Shown here: positions 34,515 through 44,112 of the stretch, one piece after another | Numbering within the stretch: the stretch's first letter is position 1 | Layout of the letters: every line of letters begins with the position of its first letter | Assembly: GCF_018332455.1 (NCBI RefSeq) | Contig: NZ_BOPZ01000025.1 | Location: 1 to 54,619, forward strand | From: Clostridium polyendosporum | GTDB taxonomy: Bacteria; Bacillota; Clostridia; Clostridiales; Clostridiaceae | Direction: 5' to 3' | Length of the DNA stretch: 54,619 nucleotides | Program-made: the position numbers and the translations under genes | The notes under the pieces: generated by a model | The model's database searches: none | The model's input: the letters and a program-made list of their open reading frames with translations, nothing else | Told to the model about the DNA's origin: nothing

Positions 34515-35147
34515 ATGAAAAACGATAGAATTATTGAATCATATAATAAATTCTATACTGATATAAATTTTGACAGGTCAGGATTGTTTGAAGTAGTAAA
34601 AAACCAATATAACTGCAATACTGTAATATATCCGGGTTGCTCTATACATATAACACCTTGTTTTTATTTTCAGCATGTTGTATTTATAGATATTAGTAAG
34701 ATTGCTAAGGAATTCTTTAATCATATTCAAATTATCCTGGACTTTGTGAACAGTGTTAAAAAATATAAGCAGTCAGCCTATATTCAGTTTTTGGATAATG
34801 ACTATACCAAACAACTTCCTATAAGAGAAAATAATTATGATCTGTTGATTGCTTTATATGCTGGAGGTATTACTCAATCGTGTAAAAATTACGTAAAACC
34901 AGGGGGATTTATATTAACTAACAACCATCATAACGATGCAGCAGAAGTTCTAAAGGATTCTTCAATTATTTTAGATGCACTGATTCAGAGAAAGGGCAAG
35001 AAGTATGAGGTGGACAAAAGTATAAATGAAAATCTAATAGAAGCACTTAAAGGACATAGTACGCCAACAAAAAATATAAGGAGTTCGAGTAAAGGTATAG
35101 AATACGTAGATAATGAGTGTTATTATGTGTTTAAAAAGATTCTATGA
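34515..35147 (+). CDS. Class I SAM-methyltransferase-like protein
   Basis: 210 residues from ATG at 34515, 5 nt after GGTGGAGG. The Rossmann-like order is visible: VIYPGCSIHITPCFYF (motif I position, Gly present but the usual D/E-x-G-x-G is degenerate), VVFIDIS (acidic end of strand 2), YDLLIALYAGG (motif IV) and YVKPGGFILTNNHHND (motif VI). SAM binding is therefore uncertain. Substrate unknown. Monocistronic. Confidence 0.7.
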   Translation: MKNDRIIESYNKFYTDINFDRSGLFEVVKNQYNCNTVIYPGCSIHITPCFYFQHVVFIDISKIAKEFFNHIQIILDFVNSVKKYKQSAYIQFLDNDYTKQLPIRENNYDLLIALYAGGITQSCKNYVKPGGFILTNNHHNDAAEVLKDSSIILDALIQRKGKKYEVDKSINENLIEALKGHSTPTKNIRSSSKGIEYVDNECYYVFKKIL

Positions 35148-35307
35148 TTTTTAAATTTACCACACAATCTAGTAATATATTCAAAATTATGATAAAGTAT
35201 TACAAAAGGTTCGATGACAAAGACCTTAAAAAATATTTTTAATATAGATAAATTTTCTGCAAATAACCTCTCACGGTATAATAAAAATAAAAAGGGTGTT
35301 TTAAAGT

Positions 35308-35766
35308 ATGCTTACAGAAGTAGAAATTATTAAAAGGTTGGTTTTAGCTTCATTTATTGGATACATGATAGGCTTTGATAGAGAGAAGTATAAAAAGCCT
35401 GCAGGTGGTAGAACTCATGCTCTTATATGCCTAGCTTCAGCAATGACTGTGATATTAGGCATTAAGATTTCAGAACGATACCCAAACATAGATCCTCTAA
35501 GAGTGTCTGCTCAAATCGTTTCAGGACTTTCATTTATTGGTGTAGGAACAATATTAAAAGGCAAACATGGGGGAGTTATAGGGCTAACTACAGCAACTAC
35601 TTTGCTTACAATATGCGTTGTTGGTCTTGCTTGCGGTGCAGGGTATTACTTAGTATCAATAGTTGGGGCTGTGCTTATTGAAGTAATTCTTCATGTGGGG
35701 TCGATTACATATAAGAGACACAAGTCTTTGGATGATACAGAAGAAGAGGAAGATAATGAAGATTAA
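35308..35766 (+). CDS. MgtC/SapB-family membrane protein
   Basis: 152 residues, four to five membrane segments. Family motif YMIGFDREKYKKPAGGRTHALICLAS is recognised by its core GGRTHAL; VSGLSFIGVGTILKG is also typical. It lacks the C-terminal ACT-like domain of longer MgtC proteins and ends in a charged tail (DDTEEEEDNED). MgtC proteins modulate magnesium or phosphate homeostasis or the ATP synthase. AAGGGTG ribosome site; terminator at 35818. Confidence 0.92.
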   Translation: MLTEVEIIKRLVLASFIGYMIGFDREKYKKPAGGRTHALICLASAMTVILGIKISERYPNIDPLRVSAQIVSGLSFIGVGTILKGKHGGVIGLTTATTLLTICVVGLACGAGYYLVSIVGAVLIEVILHVGSITYKRHKSLDDTEEEEDNED

Positions 35767-35817
35767 GATATTCTTTAAATTTACAAAGAAAACCTTCTGT
35801 GAAAAATTCAAGTCATG

Positions 35818-35857
35818 AAACCCTCGACAGTACTTTGAAGTGTTGTCGAGGGTTTTG
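35818..35857 (+). terminator. Terminator of the MgtC gene
   Basis: AAACCCTCGACAGTACTT pairs with AAGTGTTGTCGAGGGTTT around a 2-nt loop. It belongs to the repeated CCTCGACA hairpin family. Confidence 0.85.
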
Positions 35858-36019
35858 TATTCGTACGGTTTTTTATTGATGAATTGTTGTTTATGGAAAT
35901 CCAGCTCTAGTTTAAAATCTTACAAAAATTAAATTATTCTCTTAGTATAATAACCTTAACAATTCGACAAATTCATTCATATACTGACAGTAACTAGATG
36001 AAAAGGAGGTGGAATAACA

Positions 36020-36253
36020 ATGACTTGTCCTGCAGAAACAAGTAGAGATATTTTACGTGTAGTTTTAGATCAGGAAGAACCTATTATAGAATTGCTTGGA
36101 TTAGAGGTTTTCTTAGAGTTGTGCCTTGTCATAAGAACAGAGCCAGGATCTCTTATTGATCCAATTAACTTGACTCCTGAGCAAATCGAACTAATTGACA
36201 GCTTATTAAGTCGAATTAGAAGAATTCTTAATAGCGCTATAGCAGATATTTAG
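36020..36253 (+). CDS. Hypothetical 77-residue acidic protein
   Basis: Starts MTCPAETSRDILRVVLD after an excellent AAAAGGAGGTGG site. All-helical, acidic and leucine-rich, with one N-terminal Cys and one central Cys. No family recognised. It stands alone; the nearest terminator is 230 bp downstream at 36486. Small cysteine-containing proteins like this are common in clostridial spore layers, but that is a guess. Confidence 0.65.
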   Translation: MTCPAETSRDILRVVLDQEEPIIELLGLEVFLELCLVIRTEPGSLIDPINLTPEQIELIDSLLSRIRRILNSAIADI

Positions 36254-36485
36254 AATCAGATCTGAAACTGTTGTTTGCTTCTTTAATAGGGACAAGCTTA
36301 TTAGAAAAAAGGTGAGAGTTTCCATTAATCATGATAACTTATAAAACAAGCCAAAATCTAAATTATAGATCAAGTTTAATTTGAAAATCAGTTTTAAGAG
36401 AAAGGTAGAGGCTGTAGGTTATTAATGATAATCTAGTTGTTGTAAATTAGAAATGCAATTTAATGGATAAATTAAATTGATTTTT

Positions 36486-36528
36486 AAAGCCGGTCCCTAT
36501 TCAAATTTGATTTGAATAGGGGCTTTTT
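36486..36528 (+). terminator. Terminator
   Basis: CCCTATTCAAA/TTTGAATAGGG with AAGC/GCTT outside, then TTTTT. The 230 bp before it hold no gene. Confidence 0.8.
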
Positions 36529-36659
36529 CTTATGCAAACTAAACAAAGGTTTAACATTTAGAAGTATTAATTTAATAAAAAAACAGGAGGAATAAAATTA
36601 TTAAATAAACAGTTTCAAAATAATTATCATATTTAGTGGAATCATTGCTAAATATCAAA

Positions 36660-36720
36660 GGTAGTTAATTACTGTACGATCCCTTTTGTGGAGCTGAAGC
36701 TCTTCTAACATAAATAGAGC
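36660..36720 (+). mobile_element. Possible IS200/IS605 right-end scrap
   Basis: ACTGTACGATC (shared with 24404-24414) is followed by the hairpin GAGCTGAAGCTC and TCTAACAT. No transposase is attached. It precedes another terminator at 36775. Confidence 0.3.
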
Positions 36721-36774
36721 TTGGAGAAAGATTTGTCAATATGAGAAAACTATGATAGTATATAAGAATGTAAG

Positions 36775-36804
36775 CATATAAGGAACTCCCTATATGTTTT
36801 TTTT
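36775..36804 (+). terminator. Terminator
   Basis: CATATAAGG/CCCTATATG stem, 4-nt loop and eight T. It ends an unknown short transcript upstream of the PhnA gene. Confidence 0.75.
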
Positions 36805-36909
36805 GTGAGTTTCAAGTTCGTAATTGCTATTCTTACGAAGTTGTAAAAAGGAAATTGAAAATAATTCTTATTATTAGAATTAACAATAACGAATGGAGGA
36901 AATGAAATT

Positions 36910-37251
36910 ATGTCTAATTTGCCAAATTGCCCAAAATGTAATTCAGAATATACTTACGAAGATCGAGGTCTTTTTGTTTGCCCAGAATGTGGTCATGAGT
37001 GGACTTTACAATCAGAAATTGAAAATAGTGAAGATAAAAAGATTATCAAAGATGCAAATGGAAATATCTTAAACGATGGTGATTCTGTAACAGTAATCAA
37101 AGACCTTAAAGTAAAAGGAAGTTCATCAGTCATAAAAATAGGTACAAAAGTAAAAAATATACGTTTGGTTGATGGAGATCATGATATTGATTGCAAAATT
37201 GATGGTTTTGGAGCTATGAAATTAAAATCTGAATTTGTTAAAAAGATATAA
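36910..37251 (+). CDS. PhnA/YjdM-family zinc-ribbon protein
   Basis: 113 residues. The N-terminal zinc ribbon is [21 protein letters not shown] (paired CxxC about residues 7-10 and 24-27), followed by the PhnA-type SH3-like domain [18 protein letters not shown]. Historically called an alkylphosphonate protein, it has no proven phosphonate role. AATGGAGG site upstream. Monocistronic with terminator at 37357. Confidence 0.92.
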   Translation: MSNLPNCPKCNSEYTYEDRGLFVCPECGHEWTLQSEIENSEDKKIIKDANGNILNDGDSVTVIKDLKVKGSSSVIKIGTKVKNIRLVDGDHDIDCKIDGFGAMKLKSEFVKKI

Positions 37252-37356
37252 ATGCGGTTTTTAATGCAACAGAACCGAAATAGTTTCTATTATCAACGAA
37301 AGAAATAAAACAATTATAGTAGTGAGATAGGTGTGTTATAGATCGTCTCCACTAAT

Positions 37357-37400
37357 AAAATCCCCGACAGTACTTATACTAGTATTGTTGGGGATTTTTT
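37357..37400 (+). terminator. Terminator of the PhnA gene
   Basis: AAAATCCCCGACAGTAC/GTATTGTTGGGGATTTT with T6. Same family as 25442 and 35818. Confidence 0.85.
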
Positions 37401-37543
37401 GATTTACAATCTATATAATATATCTTGTACATAACAAAATAGTGCAAAACAAAAAGATGACGGATATAGTGGAAAAATAAATGAAGTCCCTAATACTTAC
37501 TAGTTTTGCTGGATAAAACTATTGAAGGAGTAGACGAGATTTA

Positions 37544-37621
37544 TTATTCTAGAGATTTTGATCCAGAGAAAACATAGAATTACCACAAATTATTTTTTCT
37601 TTTAATTTGTTATTAGGCATG
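37544..37621 (-). other. Possible 25-codon gene
   Basis: The ATG at 37621 lies 7 nt after GGGAGG on the minus strand and encodes MPNNKLKEKIICGNSMF, then SLDPKSLE. No terminator seen. The rest of 37401-37764 holds nothing recognisable except the alpha-glucosidase promoter region. Confidence 0.35.
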
Positions 37622-37764
37622 TTCATTCCTCCCAAGATTTTAGTTAAAATAGTGTTATTTTTAGATAAAATAAAACAAGTTTATAAACAAGAATGTAGAT
37701 ATAATACTATTATAAGGTTAAATATAAGCAAATGTAATTATAAAAAATCAATGGAGGAATTAGT

Positions 37765-39435
37765 ATGAATAAAGCATGGTGGCATAATTCCGTAGTATAT
37801 CAAATTTACCCTAAAAGTTTTCAAGATTCTGATGGGGATGGGGTTGGTAATATAAAAGGAATTATAAGTCGTTTAGATTACTTAAAAGATTTGGGAATTA
37901 ATGTTATTTGGATTTGTCCAATATACAAATCACCTATGGTAGATCATGGATATGATATTTCAGACTACTATCAAATTGATCCTTCTTTTGGAACAATGGA
38001 GGATATGGAACTTCTTTTAAAAGAATGTAAAGAAAGAGAAATTAAAGTTTTAATGGATTTAGTAATTAATCATACTTCGGACAAGCATCCTTGGTTTGAA
38101 AAAGCAATGGAAGATTTAGATAGTGATTATGCAGATTATTATATAATAAAAGAAGGGAAAGATGGAAATCCTCCAAATAACTGGCGCTCTATTTTCGGCG
38201 GAAGTGCTTGGGAAAAAATTGGAGATACAAATAAGTATTATCTTCATTTATTTACTAAAGCTCAGCCAGATTTAAACTGGGAAAATAAAGAGCTGCGTAG
38301 TGAATTATATGAAATGGTGAATTATTGGCTAGAAAAAGGTTTAGGTGGATTTAGAGTAGATGCAATCAGTCATATTAAGAAGGACTTTTCTTATGTGAAT
38401 TTACCTGCTGATGGTCCGGATGGTTTAGTTGACGCTTGGGAATATTATAAAAATACAACAGGGATTGAAGTATTTTTAAATGAATTAAAAGAAAAGACAT
38501 TTAAAATCTATGATAGCATGACAGTAGCAGAAGCAGATATAAAAGAAGTAGATAGGCTCGTAGATTTCATAGGTGAAAATGGATGTTTTTCTACCGTTTT
38601 TGATTTTTGTCATACAATTTACAATGTGAATGATGAAAAGTGGAAAGATAAACCTATAAAGATGGTTAATGAAATAAGAGAAAAATTATTTAAAAAACAA
38701 CTAGGGGCAGCTAAATATGGATTTTTATCTAATTTTATTGAAAATCATGATTTACCTAGATGTGTAAATAGATTTATACCAGAAAAAGAAATTAGTTTCT
38801 ATAGTGAATCAATGTTAGGCACGTTATATTTCTTCCTAAGAGGTATTCCATTTATCTATCAAGGGCAAGAAATTGGTATGACAGACTTCCCTAAAAAATC
38901 AATAAATGAATTTTTAGATCTAGCTACTTATCAAAATTATGAAAAATACTTAGGTAAGGGATTAACAGAAAAGGAAGCTTTAAAGAGAATAAATATAGAA
39001 TGCAGAGAACATAGCAGAACTCCTTTCCAATGGAATAGTGGTGAGAATGCCGGATTTACTAGTGGAGCTCCATGGTTTGAGATAAACCCAAATTATAAAT
39101 GTATTAATATGAAGGAGCAGGAAGATAGAGAAAACTCTTTATTAACTTATTACAAGAGGTTAATAAGTCTGCGCAAAAATGAAGAATATAAGGAAACTTT
39201 TATTTATGGAGATATTATTCCGGCATTTAATGAATATGATGGAATTATTTCATATGAAAGAAAGAATGCAAAGCAGAGAGTGTTAGTTATCAATAATTGT
39301 TCTAATAAACCTTCTATTATAAAATTTAAAGAAAACGTAAAACAGATACTTTTAAATAATTATAATGATATTGTATTAAAAGGCAAAAACTTAGAATTGC
39401 TGCCATATCAATCTATAGTATTAGAATTAAATTAA
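37765..39435 (+). CDS. GH13 alpha-glucosidase (oligo-1,6-glucosidase type)
   Basis: 556 residues, cytoplasmic. Calcium loop DSDGDGVGN (21-29); conserved region I DLVINHTS (98-105); nucleophile Asp199 in GFRVDA; acid/base Glu256 in VAEA; Asp329 in ENHD. The small C-terminal beta domain ends the protein. This is the GH13 subfamily hydrolysing isomaltose, panose, sucrose-type or trehalose-6-phosphate substrates; the exact substrate is not fixed by what I can see. ATGGAGG site upstream. No sugar transporter or regulator is adjacent. Confidence 0.92.
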   Translation: MNKAWWHNSVVYQIYPKSFQDSDGDGVGNIKGIISRLDYLKDLGINVIWICPIYKSPMVDHGYDISDYYQIDPSFGTMEDMELLLKECKEREIKVLMDLVINHTSDKHPWFEKAMEDLDSDYADYYIIKEGKDGNPPNNWRSIFGGSAWEKIGDTNKYYLHLFTKAQPDLNWENKELRSELYEMVNYWLEKGLGGFRVDAISHIKKDFSYVNLPADGPDGLVDAWEYYKNTTGIEVFLNELKEKTFKIYDSMTVAEADIKEVDRLVDFIGENGCFSTVFDFCHTIYNVNDEKWKDKPIKMVNEIREKLFKKQLGAAKYGFLSNFIENHDLPRCVNRFIPEKEISFYSESMLGTLYFFLRGIPFIYQGQEIGMTDFPKKSINEFLDLATYQNYEKYLGKGLTEKEALKRINIECREHSRTPFQWNSGENAGFTSGAPWFEINPNYKCINMKEQEDRENSLLTYYKRLISLRKNEEYKETFIYGDIIPAFNEYDGIISYERKNAKQRVLVINNCSNKPSIIKFKENVKQILLNNYNDIVLKGKNLELLPYQSIVLELN

Positions 39436-39442
39436 TAATTTG

Positions 39443-39476
39443 AAGCCCTCGATGTATTTATTTATACTCGAGGGCA
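39443..39476 (+). terminator. Terminator-like hairpin after alpha-glucosidase
   Basis: GCCCTCGA/TCGAGGGC arms around TGTATTTATTTATAC. The same module occurs at 44113-44150. The T run is weak. Confidence 0.6.
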
Positions 39477-39664
39477 TTAGTTTGTGGGAATATATGAACT
39501 ATCATGCTTTGCTTCCAGTTTAGAATAGATATAGTCAAATTATCCTCAACTACAATTAATCTCCTAGTCTAATAATTTTGAATCTATATAAACTATCAAT
39601 ACAGGCTTAGTATAAATTTAAATACAAGCTTAGTAAAAATTAATATACATAGGAGGATTTAAGT

Positions 39665-39853
39665 ATGGCATATAAAACATTAGTACCAGAAGCAAGAGCA
39701 GGATTAGATAAGTTTAAAATGGAATCAGCTACTGAAGTTGGAGTAAATTTAAAGCAAGGATACAATGGTGATTTAACTGCAAGAGAAGCTGGATCAATAG
39801 GCGGAAACATGGTTAAGAAAATGGTAGAAGCTTACGAACAAGGTTTAAAATAA
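39665..39853 (+). CDS. Alpha/beta-type small acid-soluble spore protein
   Basis: 62 residues: the GPR-protease region KFKMESATEVGV (about 17-28), then GYNGDLTAREAGSIGGNMVKK, the DNA-binding signature of the family. These proteins coat DNA in the developing spore and protect it from UV and heat, then are digested at germination. The ATG follows ATAGGAGG. A terminator is directly downstream. Expression under the forespore factor sigma-G is expected, but I could not define a convincing promoter. Confidence 0.97.
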   Translation: MAYKTLVPEARAGLDKFKMESATEVGVNLKQGYNGDLTAREAGSIGGNMVKKMVEAYEQGLK

Positions 39854-39865
39854 TATATTAACAAG

Positions 39866-39897
39866 AAAAAGCTCTAGAATTAATCTAGGGCTTTTTC
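39866..39897 (+). terminator. Terminator of the SASP gene
   Basis: AAAAGCTCTAGA/TCTAGGGCTTTT stem followed by T. Confidence 0.85.
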
Positions 39898-40181
39898 TTT
39901 TAGGGGATTAATTATTAGCAATAGAAATTAGTACAAAAGCCTTAATATTTTATGTAGTAAGCAAAAAAATATTCAAAGAATTCTGGTTGCTTCATAGATT
40001 TTTTCGTATATCTATTAGATATCGTATTTACACATTTAAACTGAGAACCAGTTTAAAGAGAATGTATTTGTAAATTTGGGGAATAATATTCTGGAAGTTA
40101 TTTTAAGGCATCTTTACGAAAATAACCCTTCAGTATCCTAATTCAGTTTATTTCAGATGTTTGAACACGGAGGATAAGATT
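39898..40181. other. Intergenic region before the amino-acid permease
   Basis: No gene. The palindromic words AGATATCG and TATCTATTAGATA near 40010, and AAACTGAGAACCAGTTT near 40038, could be regulatory. Confidence 0.35.
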
Positions 40182-41636
40182 ATGGAGAAAAAACATAAAG
40201 GACTGTCTGCATGGCAGCTTACAATGATGGCATTAGGGACTGTAATAGGAGGTTCATTTTTTCTTGGTTCGTCGGTAGCTATTCATGCTGCAGGGCCTGC
40301 TATTTTAATATCTTATATATTAGGAGGATTACTAGTTTACTTTATACTTTTTGCTTTATCTGAGATGACTGTAGCAAATCCTGATTCTGGCTCCTTTCGT
40401 ACCTTTGCAGCACAAGTATTTGGCCCAGGAGCCGGATTTGTTGTTGGGTGGGTGTACTGGACTGGAATGGTTCTGGCTATGTCTAGTGAAGCCACTGCTG
40501 TATCAATCTTGGTACGTGAGTGGCTTCCTAATATATCTATATCTTTACTCGGAAGCTTAATTATAATTGGTGTTACTATGCTTAATCTATTAGGAGCTGA
40601 TAAGCTTAGCAAGCTAGAGAGCAGTCTTGCGGCAGTAAAGCTATTAGCAATAGTTTCGTTTATAATTATAGGATTATTATTAATTATAGGAGTAATGCCA
40701 AGAATTTCACCAGTTGGTGCTGGAGCATTAGTTACGGAACCTTTGATGCCAGGAGGTATAAAGAGCATTGCGGGAAGTATGCTTATAGTGATATTTTCCT
40801 ATGCAGGTTTTGAAATAATTGGCTTAGCTGCTTCAGAAACAGATAATCCTAGAGAAACTGTTCCAAAAGCAATTACTTATACAGTTTTATGTCTTGTAGG
40901 ATTTTATATACTATCTGTTATTGTATTGCTTCCACTAATTCCTACAGCTGACCTCAGTGAAGATGTGAGCCCAATGGTAGCAGCTCTTAATAGGTGGGGA
41001 ATTGGATGGGCTGGTACTATAATTAATCTAGTACTGATTACAGCTATACTTTCTACTATGTTAGCAGCTATGTTTGGGCTTGGAAGAATGATGCGGTCAC
41101 TTGCAGATGAAGGTCATGCTCCTAATTGGCTAAAAGATAAAAGGAGTGTTCCTTATCGTGGAATAATATTTTCAGGTTTTGCTATGCTTTTAGGATTAGG
41201 TCTTGGTTTTCTGCTCCCTAGAGTTTATCTATTTTTGATAAGCTCTGGTGGTTTCGCATTGCTTTTTACTTATGCAGCAATTCTGGCCACCCATATACGC
41301 TTCCGTAAAAGGAATGGATGTCCTCCAGAAGGAAAGTGTCAGATGCCTGGATATCCATATACCTCCTGGATTGCTTTAACAAGTATAATTATTGTTATTT
41401 TAAGTATGCCATTTATTTCTGGGCAGGCATCAGGGCTTATAGCAGGTTTTATAGTGGTAGCTTTATATTCGTTAATTTATATAGCAATAAGATTTATTAA
41501 TAGTTCTCAAAAAGATAATATATCTAATAGAAGGTTAAATAACAAGAGATATCAAGCAAGTTTATTGACAGAATTCTCCAAGGAACTGACTAAAGAGGTT
41601 AAGGGGAAAGATAAAAATAAGAGAAATAGAAAATAA
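40182..41636 (+). CDS. APC-superfamily amino-acid permease
   Basis: 484 residues from ATG at 40182, 8 nt after CGGAGGAT. Twelve membrane segments. The first carries the substrate-binding break MALGTVIGGSFFLGSS, and LIVIFSYAGFEIIGLAASET is the conserved sixth helix. A basic tail (KEVKGKDKNKRNRK) ends the protein. It imports or exchanges amino acids; specificity is not visible. Monocistronic, sharing a bidirectional terminator with the convergent AraC gene. Confidence 0.92.
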   Translation: MEKKHKGLSAWQLTMMALGTVIGGSFFLGSSVAIHAAGPAILISYILGGLLVYFILFALSEMTVANPDSGSFRTFAAQVFGPGAGFVVGWVYWTGMVLAMSSEATAVSILVREWLPNISISLLGSLIIIGVTMLNLLGADKLSKLESSLAAVKLLAIVSFIIIGLLLIIGVMPRISPVGAGALVTEPLMPGGIKSIAGSMLIVIFSYAGFEIIGLAASETDNPRETVPKAITYTVLCLVGFYILSVIVLLPLIPTADLSEDVSPMVAALNRWGIGWAGTIINLVLITAILSTMLAAMFGLGRMMRSLADEGHAPNWLKDKRSVPYRGIIFSGFAMLLGLGLGFLLPRVYLFLISSGGFALLFTYAAILATHIRFRKRNGCPPEGKCQMPGYPYTSWIALTSIIIVILSMPFISGQASGLIAGFIVVALYSLIYIAIRFINSSQKDNISNRRLNNKRYQASLLTEFSKELTKEVKGKDKNKRNRK

Positions 41637-41752
41637 CGTCTTTGTAATTTGAAAAAATATAAAATTTAATACTAATTCACAATTTTCTTAATAGAACTAA
41701 ACCGCTAAAAATGGCGGCAAGTGTAGTGGTTAAAAAAATTAAGATATAAAAT

Positions 41753-41793
41753 AAAAAGTGTGTCCAAAGTATAACTTTTTGGACACTTTTTAT
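41753..41793. terminator. Bidirectional terminator between convergent genes
   Basis: AAAAAGTGTGTCCAAA/TTTGGACACTTTTT with A and T runs on opposite sides. It serves the permease (+) and the AraC gene (-). Confidence 0.85.
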
Positions 41794-41853
41794 TTTATAT
41801 AATTATTATAATCGCATAACAGACTGACGTTCTACCGATTCTTCAAACAGTTC

Positions 41854-42699
41854 CTAAGGGGTTTTTACGCTATTTATTCTGTAGACCTTTGGAGACACTT
41901 CTTTATGTTTTTTAAATATTTTCGAGAATAAAAATGGATCATTATATCCTATAGAATTCGATATTTCATTGATAGATAAGCTTGAGCTTGTGAGTAAATC
42001 ACAGGCTTTTTGTAGTCTAAAATTTATAAGATAATTTTGTGGTGATACATTTAATATATCTGAAAAAAGCTGACTGAGATATTTTCTATTTATTCCAACA
42101 TAGCTCGCAATTTCTTCTATGCTTATTTTTCGGGAATAATTAGTGTCTATGAATTCAATTGCCTGTTTTATATAGGTTTCTTGATGTTTAGTAGAATTCT
42201 TACCTGTAGTATCTACTTTTGTCTCTTCTACTAAAATGGAGAGTAGATTATAAAAGCTGCTAAGTGATTTCAGATCCATGGACTTTTCACATTTAGTAGC
42301 ATCGAAAATATCTTGAAAGCAATTGTTAATATGATCTTCCTGAGTACATTTAAATACTGGATTGTTAGAATTCAGATTTGCACGGTTTAAATAGGTTTCT
42401 GCATTAACACCATTAAAAGCTACCCAAGAATAGTTCCATGGTTCTTCTGAAGCTGGCTTATAAGACACAAGTACATTTGGACATATTAAAAAGACATCAC
42501 CTTTTGACAGGTGATAGATGGTATCTCCTGCTTTGAATATTCCACGTCCACTGTGCACATAATGAAGCTTATAGTGATCCTTTATACCGGGCCCCCAAGA
42601 AAAGTCATTCTCACAATCACCTGTACCGCAGTAGTATAGTTTTATATCAAGGTTCAATTCTAAATTAATATTTTCATTCTTAGGTTTAAAACAAATCAT
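41854..42699 (-). CDS. AraC-family regulator with cupin sensor
   Basis: 281 residues from ATG at 42699, 7 nt after ATGGAGAT; longer in-frame starts exist but have weaker sites and exceed the family length. N-terminal AraC-type cupin (YVHSGRGIFKAGDTIYHL; PWNYSWVAFNG) binds a small ligand. The C-terminal double helix-turn-helix is ISIEEIASYVGINRKYLSQLF and LSINEISNSIGYNDPFLFSKIF. Sugar is the usual effector. The alpha-glucosidase 2.4 kb away or the divergent aldo/keto reductase could be targets. Confidence 0.92.
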   Translation of the reverse strand: MICFKPKNENINLELNLDIKLYYCGTGDCENDFSWGPGIKDHYKLHYVHSGRGIFKAGDTIYHLSKGDVFLICPNVLVSYKPASEEPWNYSWVAFNGVNAETYLNRANLNSNNPVFKCTQEDHINNCFQDIFDATKCEKSMDLKSLSSFYNLLSILVEETKVDTTGKNSTKHQETYIKQAIEFIDTNYSRKISIEEIASYVGINRKYLSQLFSDILNVSPQNYLINFRLQKACDLLTSSSLSINEISNSIGYNDPFLFSKIFKKHKEVSPKVYRINSVKTP

Positions 42700-42937
42700 C
42701 TTTTTATCTCCATTGCTATTAGTATTATAAGACATTATAACATTTTTTGAGGTCATTATGAAATGGTTTTCCTTTATAATAATCAATATAATTGTTTATG
42801 TAGAGATAAACAACTTCAATCTTTAAACAATTCATGTTAAATAAAATTTAATAGGCATCGATCCTATTAAATTTGAGCCAGATTTCACTTTGTGAAATGG
42901 CAGCATAATAGCCTCGACATGCAATGCTTTTTCTAGG
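42700..42937. other. Divergent region upstream of the AraC gene
   Basis: Contains small dyads (AATAGGCATCGATCCTATT near 42850; GCCAGATTTCACTTTGTG near 42877) that could be regulatory. No gene. Confidence 0.4.
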
Positions 42938-43030
42938 ATATACAAGTTCAATCCTTAATCAATTTTAGGAAATAGTCTCGGCATTCAATACTTTTCCTAA
43001 AATTCTTAAATCAATATGAACTTGTATATC
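42938..43030. repeat. 93-bp palindromic (MITE-like) element
   Basis: Outer arms GATATACAAGTTC/GAACTTGTATATC and inner arms AATTTTAGGAAA/TTTCCTAAAATT are perfect; the parts between them pair partly. The loop (TAGTCTCGGCATTCAATAC) is also found in the related element at 29862-29909. No coding capacity. Confidence 0.75.
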
Positions 43031-43157
43031 ATGAATTATAAGTTTAATTATGAAGTTGTGTATCTACAATTCACAACAAGAAACCCTGATATAGACTTGG
43101 AAATATAAATTAATAATAAGTAGTAAAGAAATAGTAATATAAAGGAAGGTGTAAACT

Positions 43158-44075
43158 ATGAAAAAAATAAATATTGCTAATGGAGAAATCAGTGCATCTG
43201 AGATTTCCTTAGGATGCATGAGAATAAATGATCTTTCAAAGAATGAAGCATCTGCGCTTATTAATACGGCTTTAGAAGAGGGAATCAATTTTTTCGATCA
43301 TGCTGATATTTATGGCGGTGGTAAATCTGAGGAAGTCTTTGCAGATGCTGTTGGTATGAATGCTAGCGTTAGAGAAAAGTTTATAATTCAGACTAAGTGT
43401 GGTATAAGAGATGGATATTTTGATTTCTCTAAGGAGCACATTTTAAATTCTGTAGACGGCAGCTTGAAGCGTCTGAATACAGACTATATAGATATTCTGT
43501 TACTTCATCGTCCTGATACTCTTATGGAGCCGGAAGAGGTTGCAGAAGCTTTTTCAAATCTCCATAGCAGTGGAAAAGTTAAATACTTTGGAGTAAGTAA
43601 TCAAAATCCTATGCAAATTGAGCTGTTGAATAAGTACTTAGGCCATAAAATCATTATCAATCAGTTGCAGCTAAGTATAACAAATACAGGCATGATTGAT
43701 TCAGGATTAAATGTAAATATGAAAATCGATCCGTCCATTGATAGAGATGGAAGTATTCTAGAATACTGTCGCTTGAAGGATATAACTATACAGGCGTGGT
43801 CCCCATTCCAGTACGGTTTTTTTGAAGGCGTATTTTTAAATAACGATAAATTTCCAGAGCTAAACAATAAAATAAATGAAATTGCAGACACCAGAGGGGT
43901 AACAAATACAGCAATTGCAATTGCATGGATTCTAAGGCATCCTGCTAAAATTCAGTCAATAGTGGGTACAACGAACCAAAAGCGTCTAAAGGATATTTGC
44001 AAGGCTTCACAGGTTGAGCTAACAAGACAGGAGTGGTATGAGATATATAGGGCAGCAGGTAATAAGCTTCCATAA
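43158..44075 (+). CDS. Aldo/keto reductase (YdhF-like)
   Basis: 305 residues, TIM-barrel. Catalytic set: Asp47 and Tyr52 (FFDHADIYGGG), Lys80 (IIQTKCGI) and His117 (LLLHRPD). The NADPH pocket is VGTTNQKRLKDICKA near the C terminus. The YdhF-like subgroup reduces small carbonyl compounds. GGAAGGTG site before the ATG. It diverges from the AraC gene, with the palindromic element in between. Confidence 0.93.
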   Translation: MKKINIANGEISASEISLGCMRINDLSKNEASALINTALEEGINFFDHADIYGGGKSEEVFADAVGMNASVREKFIIQTKCGIRDGYFDFSKEHILNSVDGSLKRLNTDYIDILLLHRPDTLMEPEEVAEAFSNLHSSGKVKYFGVSNQNPMQIELLNKYLGHKIIINQLQLSITNTGMIDSGLNVNMKIDPSIDRDGSILEYCRLKDITIQAWSPFQYGFFEGVFLNNDKFPELNNKINEIADTRGVTNTAIAIAWILRHPAKIQSIVGTTNQKRLKDICKASQVELTRQEWYEIYRAAGNKLP

Positions 44076-44112
44076 ATAGCCGTTATATGAGTCATGAAGT
44101 AAATTATCTAAG

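Noticed and set aside
40337-40768. 143-codon minus-strand frame opposite the amino-acid permease
   Set aside because: Same cause: shadow of a membrane-protein gene.
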